Below, piece after piece: positions 33,906-42,931 of a stretch of DNA of 64,000 nt. The position numbers and the translations under genes are program-made. The stretch covers positions 3,886,001 to 3,950,000 of the forward strand of contig NZ_AZUI01000001.1 of assembly GCF_000526995.1 (NCBI RefSeq). The letters run 5' to 3'. Origin of the DNA: Lacrimispora indolis DSM 755. Its GTDB lineage: Bacteria > Bacillota > Clostridia > Lachnospirales > Lachnospiraceae. The first letter of the stretch is position 1. Each line of letters opens with the position of its first letter. The notes under the pieces are model-generated. The model searched no databases. It saw only the letters and a list, made by a program, of their open reading frames with translations, and was not told the origin of the DNA.

Positions 33906-34196
33906 TTATACGGGCGAATAAGCAATCAATTTATATTTCTTTTCACCAATTCTGGGAAGTGATATTCCGTAAGAACCATCATGAAGCGTAAAGGTCACGC
34001 CTAAGCATTTTTCTTCTGCTGGAATCCGGGAATCATCCACAAAGCGTATTTCAACGGCAGCGTTTGGCAAAGGCTTTCCGGTGGGGCTGTATACGGTTCC
34101 CGTGATCAATAGATACGAGTTATTTGACAGGGTAATATCTGCTGTCACGATTCTGGAACAAATGATCTGACAGCCTGTGAAAGTTACTTTTGGCAA
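33906..34196 (-). CDS. Small beta-sandwich protein D
   Basis: 96 residues with LITGTVYSPTGKPLPNAAVEIRF and LHDGSYGISLP, the clearest CarboxypepD_reg-like repeat of the set. ATG 34196 follows GGGGGAGG. Lies between the 94-residue Ser/Thr-rich protein and the Maf gene. Confidence 0.65.
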   Translation of the reverse strand: MPKVTFTGCQIICSRIVTADITLSNNSYLLITGTVYSPTGKPLPNAAVEIRFVDDSRIPAEEKCLGVTFTLHDGSYGISLPRIGEKKYKLIAYSPV

Positions 34197-34241
34197 TAGT
34201 CCTCCCCCTCCTTTGTGATAAATAATGTTTATTGAAGAAAA

Positions 34242-34352
34242 GGCGCCTCAAAGGTTCCTTTTCAAATCCCATACATGCCAGATATCGTTATATTAGCTTT
34301 CGCCCGTTGGTGTTTGGTGAGCGTGATGTAGGATTCTGACCTTTGAGGCGCC
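34242..34352 (-). ncRNA. Structured element closed by a 14-bp stem, ending like a terminator
   Basis: GGCGCCTCAAAGGT (34242-34255) and ACCTTTGAGGCGCC (34339-34352) enclose 83 nt. Read on the minus strand, the outer helix continues as AATCC/GGATT and TACAT/ATGTA, with an internal CGCTC/GGGCG hairpin, and is followed by TTTTCTT. It lies between the 94-residue protein and the rest of the cluster, so it may be an elaborate terminator, an mRNA 3' end or a small RNA. Confidence 0.5.
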
Positions 34353-34363
34353 CTGTTTAAAAG

Positions 34364-34648
34364 TTAGTTAGCATAGAACTTTAATATCAAGTTTACTCCG
34401 GCTCTGCAGGTAATGCCATATACGGCATTTGCATCTGTAAATGTTTGACGGTTTGGAGCAGCGGTGGTAGGATTTGTACTTTCCCATACGGCCACTGCGC
34501 CGCTGCGCAGGATCGTATTGCTGAATAATGCGGAACCTCTTACTAAAAGTAACCCCCAGCTTGTCGTGGAAAGATCAGCAGGAACCAATACTCCTGAAAT
34601 TGCAGAAGCAGATGAAATCGTTTTTGCTATTGGTTTATAATTAGCCAT
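34364..34648 (-). CDS. 94-residue Ser/Thr-rich protein, first gene of the glycosylation cluster
   Basis: About one fifth of residues are Ser or Thr (for example ISSASAIS, LSTTS, ESTNPTT). No signal peptide, one Cys near the C-terminus. I do not recognise the family. ATG 34648 with AGGGGG 7 nt upstream; the upstream codons to 34669 are not needed. First in the operon, before beta-sandwich proteins, a Maf glycosyltransferase and legionaminate genes, so it is a candidate abundant structural or acceptor protein. Confidence 0.65.
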   Translation of the reverse strand: MANYKPIAKTISSASAISGVLVPADLSTTSWGLLLVRGSALFSNTILRSGAVAVWESTNPTTAAPNRQTFTDANAVYGITCRAGVNLILKFYAN

Positions 34649-34694
34649 AAGGATGCCCCCTTTTAACATGTTGTAGAAATACGTATTTCTTATT

Positions 34695-34721
34695 TATAGT
34701 ATGTCCCCAGAAACAGAAAGT
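34695..34721 (-). promoter_or_regulatory. Possible mother-cell (sigma-K/E-like) promoter
   Basis: On the minus strand, AC (34720-34721), 16-nt spacer, CATACTATA (34695-34703), matching the B. subtilis sigma-K pattern AC-N16/17-CATAnnnTA. The start site would fall about 40 nt before the 94-residue ORF. Short motif, so chance occurrence is possible. The rest of 34722-34929 is AT-rich with no gene seen. Confidence 0.4.
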
Positions 34722-34929
34722 GACTGACAGGGGGAAGGGGCTCATCAATGACTGGTCCATGGTTATTAAGCAGACTTTTTTGTGTCTCATTTAAAAAATT
34801 CTAAAACCAATATGACATTTTTTACCAATAATCTCTTTTATTTCCATAAAGCTATTGTTTTTTATTCGAAATCGGTTATATTATTTTATAAGTATTAAAT
34901 TATTTATGTAACAATACAAAGGAGGATAT

Positions 34930-36912
34930 ATGAATTTAAAAGGAATTCGGCAGAAAATCATCTTAAACACATTAATTGTCATCATAATTATTTCTGCGGT
35001 TACAACTATTGTATTGTCGGTTTCTGCAATGTCTTTGACCAATGCCACATTGATGGAAACTCTTATTCCATTTGCTAAAACTGCTTCAAAAAGTGTTGAA
35101 AGCAGTCTGCATATCATGGCAGACCGCATATTTATGATCGGGGAAAATCAGGAACTGTCATCAGAGGAAGCGACCATGGAAGAAAAGCGCCAGGTCCTTA
35201 ATAAGGCCGCATCAGGCATAGAGTTTGTCTGGCTGGCTCTCTATACTCAGGATGGCAAGCTCTACACCGGCAACGGAAACAGTCCTGCCGATATTTCCGG
35301 GGGAGATTTATTTTCCATGATGCAGGAGACCCAGAACCTTGTCATAGGGGATACCTTTGTGGGAGAAAATGGACTTGAAGTATCCGTGGGAATGCCCATT
35401 ACCACAGAAAAGCAGAACACCTATTATCTGGTGGGAAGCTACAAGTATGACATGCTTGACGACGTGATCAGCAGTATACATATCGGCTACAGCGGCCATG
35501 CATTTGTTATGAATGGAAGCGGCCAGGTAGTGGCTTATCCTGATACCGGCATCATCAAGAGCGGAGAGAATGTATATTCTCTTTATAAAAATAATGCAAA
35601 GCTTCTGGAAGTTTTTGATGCAATGAAAACAGGGAGGATCGGATCGGCTTCTGTGTCCATGGATGGAAAAGACACCCTGGTGGTTTATGCGCCTGTACGA
35701 GGTGCTAACTGGTATTTGGCCATCATAACTCCCAAATCAGATTTTACGGGCATCGTAAAGTCAGCTGTTATGGTCAATATAGGCATCATCATAACCCTTA
35801 CCCTTCTTGCAGTTCTGTTCATCGCCCGCTTTGCAGGAAAAATCTCAAAGTCTTTGGGAAGCGTAACAGAAAGGATACAGAAGCTGGCCCAGGGAGATTT
35901 GACAAGTCCGGTGGAAGTGATGATGACAAATGACGAGGCCCAGACCCTCTCCAATTCTTTAAAGGATACCATTGAAAAGGTGAGCGGATATATTTCCCAG
36001 CTTCAAAATGCCCTGGAACAGCTTTCCGCCGGAAATTTAGACGTCAGCGTCAGCAACCAGTTTGCTGGAGACTTTGTGATTATGAAGGACTCCATTCAAA
36101 ACATAACCGATTTCTTAAACCAGCTGATCAACGACTTGCAGCAATCGGCTGAGACCTTGAACCGTGCAGCCCAGGGTGTATCCCAAAGCGCCCGCTTTAT
36201 GAATGAGTCCTCCGGCCATCAGTCAGCAGCCATTGACAGGCTTTTGGAAGAGACGGACTCCATATCCAAAGACATCGTCATTGTGGACGACCATGCAAGA
36301 AATGCCCGTGAGCTTATGGAGCAGTCCATGAAAAGGCTGTCCATGGGTGATGAACACATGGAAAACACCCTTCAGGCCATGAAGAATATCAGCCACAATG
36401 CGTCTGAAATAACAAAGATCACAAAATTCCTTGAGGAAATAGCCTTCCAGACAAACATTCTAGCCCTTAACGCAAGTGTGGAAGCCGCCCATGCAGGCGA
36501 GGCCGGGAAAGGTTTTGCCGTAGTGGCAAATGAAATCCGTGACCTTGCTGAAAAAAGTGCGGAATCTTCCAAGCGTACCGCTGAAATGATCGGAAATTCC
36601 CAAAGAGCGGTTGAAGAGGGATCCCAGTATGCCAATCTTACCGCCAGCTTCTTAAATGAGCTGACGGATATATCCAGGCAGACCTATGAGATCACGGAGG
36701 ACTTGGCAAGGCTTGTAGGAAATGAAAAGTCCAGCCTGGAAAATGCGTCCTCAGACATCTCCCGGATCTCCCAGCTGGCCCGACAGAACCTTGAATCAAG
36801 CAGGGATGTGGCTTCCTTAAGCGGGGATTTAGCACAGCAGGCCCAAAGCCTTGAAGAAATGTCCGGACGTTTCCGTCTTCGTACCAATTCCGAAGGGAGA
36901 GATGCACAATGA
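34930..36912 (+). CDS. Methyl-accepting chemotaxis protein with dCache sensor
   Basis: 660 residues: membrane segment about 9-33, extracellular double-Cache domain to about 275, second membrane segment about 279-300, HAMP, then the cytoplasmic signalling helix bundle. The hairpin tip is [32 protein letters not shown] before ATG 34930. Signals ligand binding to CheA/CheW. Overlaps the next gene by 4 nt (ATGA), so the two are co-translated. Confidence 0.93.
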   Translation: MNLKGIRQKIILNTLIVIIIISAVTTIVLSVSAMSLTNATLMETLIPFAKTASKSVESSLHIMADRIFMIGENQELSSEEATMEEKRQVLNKAASGIEFVWLALYTQDGKLYTGNGNSPADISGGDLFSMMQETQNLVIGDTFVGENGLEVSVGMPITTEKQNTYYLVGSYKYDMLDDVISSIHIGYSGHAFVMNGSGQVVAYPDTGIIKSGENVYSLYKNNAKLLEVFDAMKTGRIGSASVSMDGKDTLVVYAPVRGANWYLAIITPKSDFTGIVKSAVMVNIGIIITLTLLAVLFIARFAGKISKSLGSVTERIQKLAQGDLTSPVEVMMTNDEAQTLSNSLKDTIEKVSGYISQLQNALEQLSAGNLDVSVSNQFAGDFVIMKDSIQNITDFLNQLINDLQQSAETLNRAAQGVSQSARFMNESSGHQSAAIDRLLEETDSISKDIVIVDDHARNARELMEQSMKRLSMGDEHMENTLQAMKNISHNASEITKITKFLEEIAFQTNILALNASVEAAHAGEAGKGFAVVANEIRDLAEKSAESSKRTAEMIGNSQRAVEEGSQYANLTASFLNELTDISRQTYEITEDLARLVGNEKSSLENASSDISRISQLARQNLESSRDVASLSGDLAQQAQSLEEMSGRFRLRTNSEGRDAQ

Positions 36913-37361
36913 ATAAAAGAAAACGCTTTTTAATGATTTTCCTGTTCCTTCTTGTCGTATTATCTGTAAGCGGCTGCAAAAAAAAGGAAAGCAGGATGGA
37001 AGATGGCTTTTATACGGTGGAAATGTCGGATTACAGCAAAGGCTGGAAGGAATTTGTCACCATCCGCGTCAGCAACGGCAAGATTGTTACGGTTGAATAC
37101 AATGCCAGAAATGCAAGCGGATTCATCAAATCCTGGGATATTCCCTATATGCGCAATATGAACGACCAAAAGGGGACCTACCCCAACCGCTATACCCGCA
37201 CTTATGCCGCCAGCTTCCTTGCGGCCCAAAGCGACAAAGGAATCGATACTGTAAGCGGAGCCTCTTCTTCCGGAGGAAATTTTCAGAAAATGGCTTCCCT
37301 TCTCATGGAAAAGGCGAGAAAGGGAGATGCTTCTCTCGGGATTGTTGAATCTGAGAAATAG
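36909..37361 (+). CDS. FMN-binding-domain lipoprotein
   Basis: 150 residues; signal peptide with lipobox VSGC (Cys23), then an FMN_bind domain carrying [11 protein letters not shown], the Ser/Thr site where covalent FMN is attached by ApbE in extracytoplasmic flavoproteins. Coupled to the chemoreceptor by ATGA. A membrane-anchored flavin next to a Cache chemoreceptor suggests redox or electron-acceptor sensing, or a role in extracellular electron transfer; neither is shown. Confidence 0.8.
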   Translation: MNKRKRFLMIFLFLLVVLSVSGCKKKESRMEDGFYTVEMSDYSKGWKEFVTIRVSNGKIVTVEYNARNASGFIKSWDIPYMRNMNDQKGTYPNRYTRTYAASFLAAQSDKGIDTVSGASSSGGNFQKMASLLMEKARKGDASLGIVESEK

Positions 37362-37416
37362 ATTTAAGAAAAGGGGGTTGATACAGGTTTTTCCTTTCAA
37401 CTCCCATTCTAAAGAA

Positions 37417-37470
37417 AAAGGACCGCTGCACCATAGGTAATTACCTATGGTGCAGCGGTCCTTTATTCTA
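37417..37470. terminator. Perfect 48-bp palindrome, terminator
   Basis: 24-bp arms with no loop (37417-37464), A-run before and CTTTATTCT after. Ends the chemoreceptor operon. The remaining 37471-37809 has no gene; it holds small hairpins (CCGGCT/AGCCGG from 37508, GGC-AAAGAA-GCC near 37533) of unknown meaning and AT-rich promoter-like DNA. Confidence 0.75.
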
Positions 37471-37809
37471 TCGTTCATTCAAGCTTTGGAAAAAGTGTCA
37501 GTAATTCCGGCTTTTACTTTTTAGGTTGAGCCGGCAAAGAAGCCTTTCAGGGCAACTCTGCCGACTTAGTAAAAACATGTATGTAAGCGCTCTGACCGCT
37601 TTCTCTTGATCTCTTATGTTTATAATATTATCATACAGGATAAATGTGAAGGAATTTTGACCAGGTTATAAAGAAAGTATGAAAGAAATAAAGAAATTCT
37701 GACAAAAATTGGAAAAGTATCCAAGCTGATGCTGCTTATAATATTCATAACAGGATAATTCCTGCGAAAGCAATTTCCATGAAACAGGAACGCAGGCGGA
37801 GGTGCGGAT

Positions 37810-38373
37810 ATGCTGCTTGAAAAAAATTTAATTGAATATTGTTCTCCCACACTGGCCTCTCTCAAAACGGCAAGCTTGTTTAATCATCCCTTTTCCTCGG
37901 AAGAGGAACTGGAAGACCAGCTGGCAGGCTTAAACAGCCAGCTGGAAGGGAAAGGAATATCCCTGCTGGTGTTGTGCAGGCGCAGGAATAAGGCGCTTAT
38001 CTATGTCTGCCGGAAATCCCGCCTCCAGGCGGATTTAAGCAGGCCGGAAGTGGGCAGGTTCCTAAAAGCCTACGGCTATGAGCAAACGGAGGTGGAGGCT
38101 GCACTTAACAGGCTAAAGGAACGGCTGAACCAGGAAGGAGATTTTCCCCATGAGATCGGCGTTTTTCTCGGTTATCCCCTGGAAGATGTGGTGGGGTTTA
38201 TCCAAAATGGGGGAAAGAACAGCAAATGCACCGGCTATTGGAAGGTATACGCCGATGAGCGGGAGGCAGCCCTGGTGTTTGCCAGATACCGGAAATGCCG
38301 GACAGTGTATGCCCAACTTTGGCAGAATGGAAGGACTGTCTGGCAGCTTACGGTGGCATCCTCTGACAAATAA
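37810..38373 (+). CDS. DUF3793 family protein
   Basis: 187 residues, cytoplasmic. N-terminal LIEYCSPTLASLKTASLF and central HEIGVFLGYPLEDVVGFI are the DUF3793 landmarks, a family common in gut Clostridia. Members often sit near flavodoxin or iron genes; none is adjacent here. GGAGG before ATG. Function unknown. Confidence 0.8.
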   Translation: MLLEKNLIEYCSPTLASLKTASLFNHPFSSEEELEDQLAGLNSQLEGKGISLLVLCRRRNKALIYVCRKSRLQADLSRPEVGRFLKAYGYEQTEVEAALNRLKERLNQEGDFPHEIGVFLGYPLEDVVGFIQNGGKNSKCTGYWKVYADEREAALVFARYRKCRTVYAQLWQNGRTVWQLTVASSDK

Positions 38374-38389
38374 AGAGAAAAAATACGAA

Positions 38390-38423
38390 AAAACCTGGTT
38401 TTCCATTAGAAAAACCCAGGGCA
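38390..38423. terminator. Hairpin between DUF3793 and Crp/Fnr genes
   Basis: CCTGGTTTTCC / GAAAAACCCAGG, imperfect stem between convergent genes; probable shared terminator. Confidence 0.45.
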
Positions 38424-38455
38424 GATATTCCTTACGTGAAATAACATGGCCCCCA

Positions 38456-39163
38456 TTATTTATCCTTGGCTGCATTCAGCCATATGACAGCAGCCTCATA
38501 CTGTTCCCTGGAAAATGAAATTTTGCCTTTACAGACATGAAAGAATCCTTCCTGTTTCAGCTGATAGATAGTGCGGTTGAGCGTTTTTACATTGACTCCG
38601 ATCTCTTCCTGGAGAAGCTGGCGCGTCCGGTTGATGGTCAGGTTTTCCGAAGGTTTTTTATTATCCATGCCATTCTGCCTTCCGAAACGCACTATATAGT
38701 CTAACAGAAGATAGGCTGGAGGGTAAAACAGCTTTGCACCGTTGGTGTAAGAGGAGCGGTACAACTTGAATGCGGTGTGTTTGGAGGCCAGGCGCAGGAT
38801 ATTGATATCCTCCGAAAGCCAGCGCTCCGCATCCTTCCGGCTGATATAGGCAACCACGTTATCCGTCACAGCTTCAATGGTCACGGAGGTACGTTCCATA
38901 CAGGCGAGTATGGTAACTTCTCCGATAAAATCTATGGCCTTATTACCCTCGATCATATAGACATTTCCATTTTCAAATTCGTTGATGACCCGATTTTCAC
39001 CTGCCGCTACAATTCCAAAATAGTTCAGCTCCATATCCTTCTGGTGTATGATGGAACCTGCGGCATGGGTCCGCACGGTGCAGCGGTTTCGTATATCATG
39101 GGGCATATTTTTTGTATATTCCCTTAAAGCGGGAACCCGGTTTTCCAGCTCAGTCAGTGTCAT
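38456..39163 (-). CDS. Crp/Fnr family transcriptional regulator
   Basis: 235 residues: N-terminal cyclic-nucleotide-binding-like beta-roll (about 20-130) and C-terminal winged helix (NLTINRTRQLLQEEIGVNVKTLN). The N-terminal Cys cluster that holds Fe-S in FNR is absent, so it is not an FNR-type oxygen sensor. GAGG before ATG 39163. Divergent from the DUF3100 operon, with a palindrome between, which suggests local control. Confidence 0.87.
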   Translation of the reverse strand: MTLTELENRVPALREYTKNMPHDIRNRCTVRTHAAGSIIHQKDMELNYFGIVAAGENRVINEFENGNVYMIEGNKAIDFIGEVTILACMERTSVTIEAVTDNVVAYISRKDAERWLSEDINILRLASKHTAFKLYRSSYTNGAKLFYPPAYLLLDYIVRFGRQNGMDNKKPSENLTINRTRQLLQEEIGVNVKTLNRTIYQLKQEGFFHVCKGKISFSREQYEAAVIWLNAAKDK

Positions 39164-39204
39164 TCATATCCTCTCAATTCTTTTGTTTTGCATCCAGTAT
39201 ACCA

Positions 39205-39219
39205 TTATCTAAAAGATAA
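39205..39219. promoter_or_regulatory. Crp-like palindrome in divergent intergenic region
   Basis: TTATCT-AAA-AGATAA lies 42 nt upstream of the regulator start and about 135 nt before the DUF3100 gene. A candidate operator for the adjacent Crp/Fnr protein. Confidence 0.45.
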
Positions 39220-39354
39220 AATCAATCGGGATTTTTTGTGGGAAGTGCTCATTTGTCCTTTTTTTAAGACGATGTTTTGTATAAAATACTCAACACAAGG
39301 AGATTGTAACAGCCGGCAGGGAATAAAGATGCCGGCTGGGAAGGAGGGGCTCTT

Positions 39355-40215
39355 ATGAGCGGCAGCAAAAAAGAAACTTTTGTGTATGGTTCCCTGAAGG
39401 AACGGTTTGCGGTGGAGTGGAAGATATTTGCCCTGGCATTCGTCTTTATCCTTATTGCGGATAATATAGGGCAGATTAAGATCCCTGTTGGAAAAGGAAT
39501 GTTTATTCTGTTTCCGATTTTTTATGCAATTATTTTAGGCGTGTTAAGCGGGCCTCAAGTGCTTAAGATCGCGGACAGCAAGCATGTTAAGGCGGCCTCC
39601 AGGCTGGTTGTGGTGGGCATCTGTCCGTTTATTGCCAAGCTGGGGATCACGGCAGGAGCCAACATCGACACCATCTTACAGTCCGGTCCGGTGCTTCTGC
39701 TCCATGGATTCGGCAACTTGTTAGGGCCTTTGCTGGCGCTGCCGGTTGCAATTCTTCTGGGAATGAAGAGAGAGGCCATAGGAGCCTGTCATTCTATTAA
39801 CAGGGAATACCACATGGCACTGATCAATAATATTTACGGCCCTGATTCAGCTGAGGCCAGGGGGAGCCTTTCCATCTATATCGTAGGAGGTATGGTGGGG
39901 ACAATATATTTCGGGCTTATGGCTTCTGTGGTAGGTATGACGGGCCTGTTCCATCCCCAGGCATTGGGATTGGCCTCCGGCGTGGGCGCAGGCATCATGA
40001 TGGCAAGCTCCAGTGCCAGCTTGTGCGCTATTTATCCTGAATGGGCTGATACCATTTCTGCTATGGCCAGTGTGGGAGAGACCATAGCTGGAATTACCGG
40101 AATGTATATCACCATGTTTATTGCTATTCCCATGACGGACAGGCTTTATAGGTACTTAGAGCCGAAGCTGGAGAAAATCACCCTTAAGAATAAGGAGAAA
40201 GAGGAGACAGTATGA
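39355..40215 (+). CDS. DUF3100 membrane protein (putative transporter)
   Basis: 286 residues with eight or more hydrophobic segments; central GACHSINREYHMALINNIYG and the glycine/serine-rich GVGAGIMMASSSAS are typical of DUF3100. GAAGGAGG before ATG. Coupled by ATGA to a second membrane protein, then an amidohydrolase, implying uptake of a compound deaminated or hydrolysed inside. Confidence 0.8.
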   Translation: MSGSKKETFVYGSLKERFAVEWKIFALAFVFILIADNIGQIKIPVGKGMFILFPIFYAIILGVLSGPQVLKIADSKHVKAASRLVVVGICPFIAKLGITAGANIDTILQSGPVLLLHGFGNLLGPLLALPVAILLGMKREAIGACHSINREYHMALINNIYGPDSAEARGSLSIYIVGGMVGTIYFGLMASVVGMTGLFHPQALGLASGVGAGIMMASSSASLCAIYPEWADTISAMASVGETIAGITGMYITMFIAIPMTDRLYRYLEPKLEKITLKNKEKEETV

Positions 40216-40658
40216 GATACATAGAATGGCTTATCTTATTTGTAATTGCTGCCTGCGGCACAGGGCTGGCCAATTTTATCGGGTATGGAACAGGATTTAG
40301 CACATCCCTTCCGGGCTTAACAGTACTTATTGTGATTTCCATGATTGCAGTATTTTTAACAAAGGTTCTTCCCCTTAAGCTTCCCATAGTGGCTTACTGT
40401 TCCATAATCGGACTGCTGTCAGCCTCCCCAGTTTCTCCTGTCAGGGATTTTGTGATCCAGGCAGCCTCCAATATTAATTTTACAGCTCCCTTTACTATGG
40501 TGGGTGCTTTCGCAGGCCTGGCGATCAGCGATCAGTTAAAGACTTTTGTCAGCCAGGGCTGGAAGATACTGATTGTAGGAATTTTTGTTATGACCGGAAC
40601 CTTCTTAGGTTCCTGCCTCTGGGATCAGATGCTGCTGTCACTGGCAGGCGTAATTTAG
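40212..40658 (+). CDS. Small membrane protein, partner of DUF3100
   Basis: 148 residues, four hydrophobic segments, with LPIVAYCSIIGLLSASP in the middle. Overlaps the DUF3100 gene by 4 nt. Probably the second subunit of the transporter; family not recognised beyond that. Confidence 0.7.
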   Translation: MRYIEWLILFVIAACGTGLANFIGYGTGFSTSLPGLTVLIVISMIAVFLTKVLPLKLPIVAYCSIIGLLSASPVSPVRDFVIQAASNINFTAPFTMVGAFAGLAISDQLKTFVSQGWKILIVGIFVMTGTFLGSCLWDQMLLSLAGVI

Positions 40659-40679
40659 CAACATTAAGGAGATAAAAAT

Positions 40680-41990
40680 ATGCGGACATGCGATTTATTA
40701 ATAAAGGACAGCAGTGTGTTAATCAGTGCAGAAACATTGCGGGAGCATACGGATATCGTCATAAATGCCGGACGGATCGAAGAGGCAGGGGCAGGTCTGT
40801 GGAAAAAATACCGGGCCTCTGAGACCATTAATGGAAAGGGAAAGCTTTTCATGCCCGGTCTTATTGACAGCCATGTACATACGGGACAGCAGCTGCTGAA
40901 GGGGTTTGTGCTGGATGCAAAACCAATTATCTGGACCAGGATCATGCTTCCTTTTGAGAGCACCCTGACTTCGGAAAAGATGCGGCTCAGCGCCCAGGCT
41001 GCGGCTCTGGAAATGATAAAAAGCGGTACCACAGGATTTATAGATGCAGGAAGTTACTTTATGGAAGATGCAGCAGCTGTGTATGCTGAAAGCGGGTTAA
41101 GAGGCGCTCTTTCCTACTCAACAATGGATGAGGAGGGCCTTCCGGAATCCATTTCAATGAGCGCAAAGGAAGCGGTAAAGCGTACGGACTCCCTGTATGA
41201 CAGATTTCATGGAAAAGGGAGCTTAAAGGTATATTACTCTCTGCGGGCTTTAAATTCCTGCACCAGCCGTTTGGTGGAACTGGAGTCAGAACATGCCAAG
41301 GAGCGGGGAACTATGCTTCAGGCTCACATGAATGAGTATATGGGCGAAATAAATGGAATCATGGCCCGCGAAGGAATGCGGCCTTACGAATACCTTGAGA
41401 AAATGCAGGTGCTTGACAGCAACTTCCTGGGCGCCCACAGCCTGATTCTTTCTGATGAAGAAAAGGCTCTCATAAAGGAGAGAGGAGTAAAGGTGTGCCA
41501 CTGTCCTTTCAGCAACTGCGGAAAAGCAGTACCGGATACGCCCCAGCTTCTGGATATGGGAATTTCAATAGGCATGGGTACGGATGGTGCGGCCCATGGC
41601 GGCTTAAGCCTTTGGAATGAGATGAAGATATTCCGTTCTCTTATGAACATTTATCATGGTGTGCCCGGCAGCAATCCAAAGATAATGCCGGCAGAAACTA
41701 TTTTCCGGATGGTTCTGGAAGGCGGCGCAGCAGCTCTTTACGAGGAAGACAGCCTGGGACGGCTGGAGTCCGGATACAAAGCAGATATCATAAGCATAAA
41801 CATGGATCAGCCCCACCTTTGTCCTACAGGCAATAAGCTTCATACATTGCTGGAATGCGTCAACGCCGGAGATGTAGCGGATATGATAGTAGGCGGCAGG
41901 CTAATAATGAAGGACAGGGAAGTGCTGTCCATGGATGAGGAAAAGATTTTGTATGAGTCAGGGAAATATATGGAATCGGTGAATAAGTAA
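40680..41990 (+). CDS. Amidohydrolase (cytosine/guanine/SAH deaminase-like)
   Basis: 436-residue metal-dependent hydrolase of the TrzN/AtzB/SsnA/MtaD group. Metal ligands in order: HVH in GLIDSHVHTG, His in LQAHMNEYM, His in GAHSLIL, Asp in GTDGAAHGG. The family HxxE after the third strand reads HMNE here. AAGGAGA before ATG. Removes an amino, chloro or methylthio group from a ring substrate in known relatives; substrate here unknown. Confidence 0.85.
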   Translation: MRTCDLLIKDSSVLISAETLREHTDIVINAGRIEEAGAGLWKKYRASETINGKGKLFMPGLIDSHVHTGQQLLKGFVLDAKPIIWTRIMLPFESTLTSEKMRLSAQAAALEMIKSGTTGFIDAGSYFMEDAAAVYAESGLRGALSYSTMDEEGLPESISMSAKEAVKRTDSLYDRFHGKGSLKVYYSLRALNSCTSRLVELESEHAKERGTMLQAHMNEYMGEINGIMAREGMRPYEYLEKMQVLDSNFLGAHSLILSDEEKALIKERGVKVCHCPFSNCGKAVPDTPQLLDMGISIGMGTDGAAHGGLSLWNEMKIFRSLMNIYHGVPGSNPKIMPAETIFRMVLEGGAAALYEEDSLGRLESGYKADIISINMDQPHLCPTGNKLHTLLECVNAGDVADMIVGGRLIMKDREVLSMDEEKILYESGKYMESVNK

Positions 41991-42024
41991 TGATTACGAA
42001 GAAACAAGGAGGATATATTGGATC

Positions 42025-42780
42025 ATGGTATTTTGGCTGATTGCTGCGGCTGCCAACCTGGTGGTAGGAGCATTTGTAGGACTTACGGGAGTGGCGGGAT
42101 TTCTTCTTCCCATTGTATATACCGGGCCTTTGTCGATGGGTGTAACGGAGGGGCTGGCTCTCAGCTTTGCAGCTTTTATCGTATCAGGAGCTCTTGGCTC
42201 AGTAAACTACAAAAGAGCGGGCAACCTGGATATTCCCTTTGGGATCCGTTTAAGCCTGGGGAGTCTTCTTGGAGCAGTTATTGGTGTAAAACTGAACTTA
42301 ATCATACCGGAATCCATGGTGAAAATTCTTTTGTATGTGGTGGTTCTTTTATCAGGAATTTCTATTCTTCTCAGGAAAGACCGGACGGAAGAGGAAGGGA
42401 ACAAAGGCTATGTTATATCAGACCACCTGGCAGCAACCCTGGTCCTGGGGTTTGTGACAGGCATGATCTGCGCCCTTTCCGGTGCAGGAGGTCCGGTTCT
42501 GGTCATGCCTCTCCTGGTGGTCCTGGGTATCGGCATCAGAACGGCAGTGGGTGTCGCCCTGTTTAACTCAGTGTTTATAGGGATTCCTGCCTGTATTGGA
42601 TACATGATGCAGTGCAATATGAAATCCCTCTTGCCGGTGATGGCAGCAGCGCTGGTATTTCACGGTATGGGAGTTACCTTTGGAAGCAGAAATGCGGTCA
42701 GGATAAACCAGAATCTCTTAAAGAAGGGGATCGCTGTCTTTTCTATATTAATTGCCGTATGGAAGCTGTTCTTCTCATAA
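42025..42780 (+). CDS. TSUP family (TauE/SafE) membrane transporter
   Basis: 251 residues, seven or eight membrane segments, the repeated motifs GAFVGLTGVAGFLLP and GMICALSGAGGPVLVMP. TSUP proteins move sulfite, sulfonates or other organic anions. ATG 42025; AAGGAGG is 11 nt away, somewhat long. Last gene of the DUF3100 operon, perhaps exporting a sulfur or carboxylate product. Confidence 0.85.
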   Translation: MVFWLIAAAANLVVGAFVGLTGVAGFLLPIVYTGPLSMGVTEGLALSFAAFIVSGALGSVNYKRAGNLDIPFGIRLSLGSLLGAVIGVKLNLIIPESMVKILLYVVVLLSGISILLRKDRTEEEGNKGYVISDHLAATLVLGFVTGMICALSGAGGPVLVMPLLVVLGIGIRTAVGVALFNSVFIGIPACIGYMMQCNMKSLLPVMAAALVFHGMGVTFGSRNAVRINQNLLKKGIAVFSILIAVWKLFFS

Positions 42781-42878
42781 GGGATGTTTGTGTTGTCTCC
42801 ATAAAAATCATTAGAAAAACTTAAAAAGGTGATTTCCTGTCTCTTCTTTATACAGGATGAAAGCGGTTATCTAAATCA

Positions 42879-42903
42879 ATGGCACGGATTAACTCCGTGC
42901 CAT
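42879..42903. terminator. Terminator between TSUP and HxlR genes
   Basis: ATGGCACGGA / TCCGTGCCAT, perfect 10-bp stem with 5-nt loop between converging genes. Confidence 0.65.
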
Positions 42904-42931
42904 CTCTGTGTTATATAATTAACATGGTTTT

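Noticed and set aside
42018..42566. Long ORF in another frame over the TSUP gene
   Set aside because: Starts with TTG, composition rich in Ser/Gly/Arg/Cys without any family pattern; the overlapping 42025 frame encodes a clear membrane transporter.
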